Assembly: GCA_027067035.1 (NCBI GenBank)
Contig: JAMOMO010000420.1
Span: 1 to 6,315 of the forward strand
Direction: 5' to 3'
DNA: 6,315 nt
DNA from: Desulfobulbaceae bacterium
GTDB lineage: Bacteria; Desulfobacterota; Desulfobulbia; Desulfobulbales; Desulfocapsaceae
In this document: piece after piece, positions 5,010 through 6,315 of the stretch
How positions within the stretch are numbered: position 1 is the stretch's first letter
How the letters are laid out: every line of letters starts with the position of its first letter
The notes under the pieces: generated by a model
What the model was told of the DNA's origin: nothing
The model's input: only the letters and a program-made list of their open reading frames with translations
The model's database searches: none
Made by a program: the position numbers and the translations under genes

Positions 5010-6315
5010 GTTCACACATAACAGCACCGGTGATACACGGCAGACTGGTGGAGCCCGTCCTCAGCGGAGCAGTCCCAGAGGCGCGGCAAGCATCTGTCAG
5101 ACACTCAAAGAAGTTCTCTCTCAAATGCAGGTGTCAACAACCATGACTCTATGTAACCAGGACAGTTCCTCGATAGACAGACAACTCCTGCAGCAGAATA
5201 TCCGGAACTCCCTCTCCAGTGCTCCCGGCGACTCCACCATCCAGTGCCGCCATCTTGAGCCTTTTCTTTCCGGCATGAAAAAAGAGGCCTGTAAAATAAT
5301 ACTCAACAATCTCGTCCAGCTCAATTTCACCCGGGAAAATGCCTGTAAATACTGGGATGCCATTGTCAGGCATGCCGAAAAAATGCAGACACACCTCAAC
5401 CGCAAAGTGGGACTGGCAACAGCCGCCTGCGACTACTTCAGTTCAATTCAACCCCACCTCAACAATCCCAAGCTGATAGAAATTGCCCGCTTTGAAGAGA
5501 CCCTCAAATCCGCACACCAGGATTTTCTCACCGGTCTGCTCTCCCGCTGGGCATTCCAGAACTCCTTTGAACAGGAAATTTCCAGGGCCAAACGGCACAA
5601 TCAGGATGCCACTATTATCTTCTTTGACCTGGACACATTCAAGGAGATCAACGACTGCTACGGTCATCTGGCAGGTGACGCCGTCCTGCAGGAAGTGGGA
5701 AAAATTCTTCTTGAGTCAAAACGCAAAGAAGACCTTGCCTGCCGCTATGGCGGAGATGAGTTTGTTGTGCTGCTTCCCGAGACCAACAAGTTCATGGGAA
5801 GAATGGTCGGGAAAAAATTCCTGGACCAGATCAACAATCTCGTTATCCACCACAAAGGTGCAGAGATCCCCGTCTCCTGCAGTGGCGGTCTGGCATCATT
5901 TCCCCTCGACAGCCGTGACAGCGCCGGACTCATCACCTGTGCGGATCGTGCCATGTACCAGGCCAAAAGTCGCGGTACCCATGAGCTGCATCTCTTTTCA
6001 GAGGAAAAAAGGATCTTCACGAGGATCGATTTTGACAAAAACATCAAGATTCGATCCCTTGGCGAGGACAAAAAGGACGACAGCGGCAGATCAAAAAACA
6101 TCAGTGAAGGCGGCATCCTCATTTCCAGTCGGGAAAGCTACGACATCGGAACCCGGCTGGAGCTGCAGATACCGATAAAAGACGGCTCATGGCTCACCAC
6201 CACCGGTTCTGTGGTGCGACTTGAACAGTTTGACCGGGACCTCTTTGATATCGGTCTCAGTTTCCTCCACCTGGGCTCCAACAAAGGCAGCAGCCAGGCA
6301 ATAGGTGAGTACATT
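5008..6315 (+). CDS. GGDEF-PilZ diguanylate cyclase (3' end beyond window)
   Basis: 436 codons are visible with no stop, so the C-terminus is missing. Residues 1-30 are polar and probably disordered. Residues about 80-165 form an unnamed, mostly helical cytoplasmic region; no membrane segment or recognised sensor domain is seen. The GGDEF domain (about 170-330) makes c-di-GMP from two GTP and looks active: DFLTGLLSR at 172-180, metal-binding FFDLD (205-209) and RYGGDEF with GGDEF at 248-252. The inhibitory site RKED (R239, D242) lies five residues before GGDEF, the normal product-feedback spacing. A PilZ domain follows from about 335 with RIFTR (335-339, RxxxR) and NISEGG (364-369, NxSxxG), the two c-di-GMP-binding motifs. 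It should therefore both make and sense c-di-GMP. The start is uncertain: ATG 5008 and an in-frame GTG at 4999 both lack a clear ribosome site, and a stop at 4984-4986 bounds the frame. It is divergent from nadE. Confidence 0.93.
   Translation, partial: MFTHNSTGDTRQTGGARPQRSSPRGAASICQTLKEVLSQMQVSTTMTLCNQDSSSIDRQLLQQNIRNSLSSAPGDSTIQCRHLEPFLSGMKKEACKIILNNLVQLNFTRENACKYWDAIVRHAEKMQTHLNRKVGLATAACDYFSSIQPHLNNPKLIEIARFEETLKSAHQDFLTGLLSRWAFQNSFEQEISRAKRHNQDATIIFFDLDTFKEINDCYGHLAGDAVLQEVGKILLESKRKEDLACRYGGDEFVVLLPETNKFMGRMVGKKFLDQINNLVIHHKGAEIPVSCSGGLASFPLDSRDSAGLITCADRAMYQAKSRGTHELHLFSEEKRIFTRIDFDKNIKIRSLGEDKKDDSGRSKNISEGGILISSRESYDIGTRLELQIPIKDGSWLTTTGSVVRLEQFDRDLFDIGLSFLHLGSNKGSSQAIGEYI

Noticed and set aside
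5483..6178. A 231-codon open frame on the plus strand in another phase
   Set aside because: It overlaps the GGDEF-PilZ coding frame completely; its translation is Ser/Pro/Thr/Arg-rich low-information sequence typical of a shifted frame.

Overview
The window reads as ordinary chromosome from a Gram-negative anaerobe with strong c-type cytochrome metabolism. The best guess is a sulfate- or sulfur-metabolising Desulfobacterota (Desulfobulbales-like). The clues are a 12-haem membrane-anchored cytochrome, a cyclic-nucleotide-binding/DUF4388 protein, a GGDEF-PilZ protein and moderate GC content. The taxonomy is inference from gene style; no marker gene is present.

Layout: (1) Positions 2-142 (+) hold the last 46 codons of an RlpA-like double-psi beta-barrel protein. 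(2) A three-gene minus-strand cluster converges on it. In transcription order this is glutamine-dependent NAD+ synthetase (nadE, 4718-3072), a dodecahaem cytochrome c (3068-1284) and a Cys-rich / cyclic-nucleotide-binding-like / DUF4388 protein (GTG start at 1249, ending at 158). The gaps are 3 and 34 bases, and the cytochrome's ribosome-binding site lies inside the end of nadE, so co-expression is very likely. (3) A 280-base AT-richer intergenic region (4719-4998) separates nadE from a divergent gene. It carries a candidate nadE promoter and two sets of short direct repeats. (4) From 5008 (+) to the right edge runs a diguanylate cyclase with GGDEF and PilZ domains. It is nearly complete but has no stop codon inside the window.

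How the genes may work together: nadE supplies NAD+, the cytochrome moves electrons on the periplasmic side of the inner membrane, and the third gene looks like a cytoplasmic sensor or adaptor. The divergent gene should make c-di-GMP and also bind it, through an inhibitory site and a PilZ domain. A regulatory link across the shared intergenic region is possible but unproven. No RNA genes, CRISPR arrays, insertion sequences or clear terminators were seen.

The points most worth following are the tight coupling of nadE to a 12-haem cytochrome, the non-canonical CX4CH haem site, and the five-cysteine N-terminal module joined to a cyclic-nucleotide fold that lacks its phosphate-binding arginine. 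The divergent gene's self-contained c-di-GMP make-and-sense architecture is also of interest.
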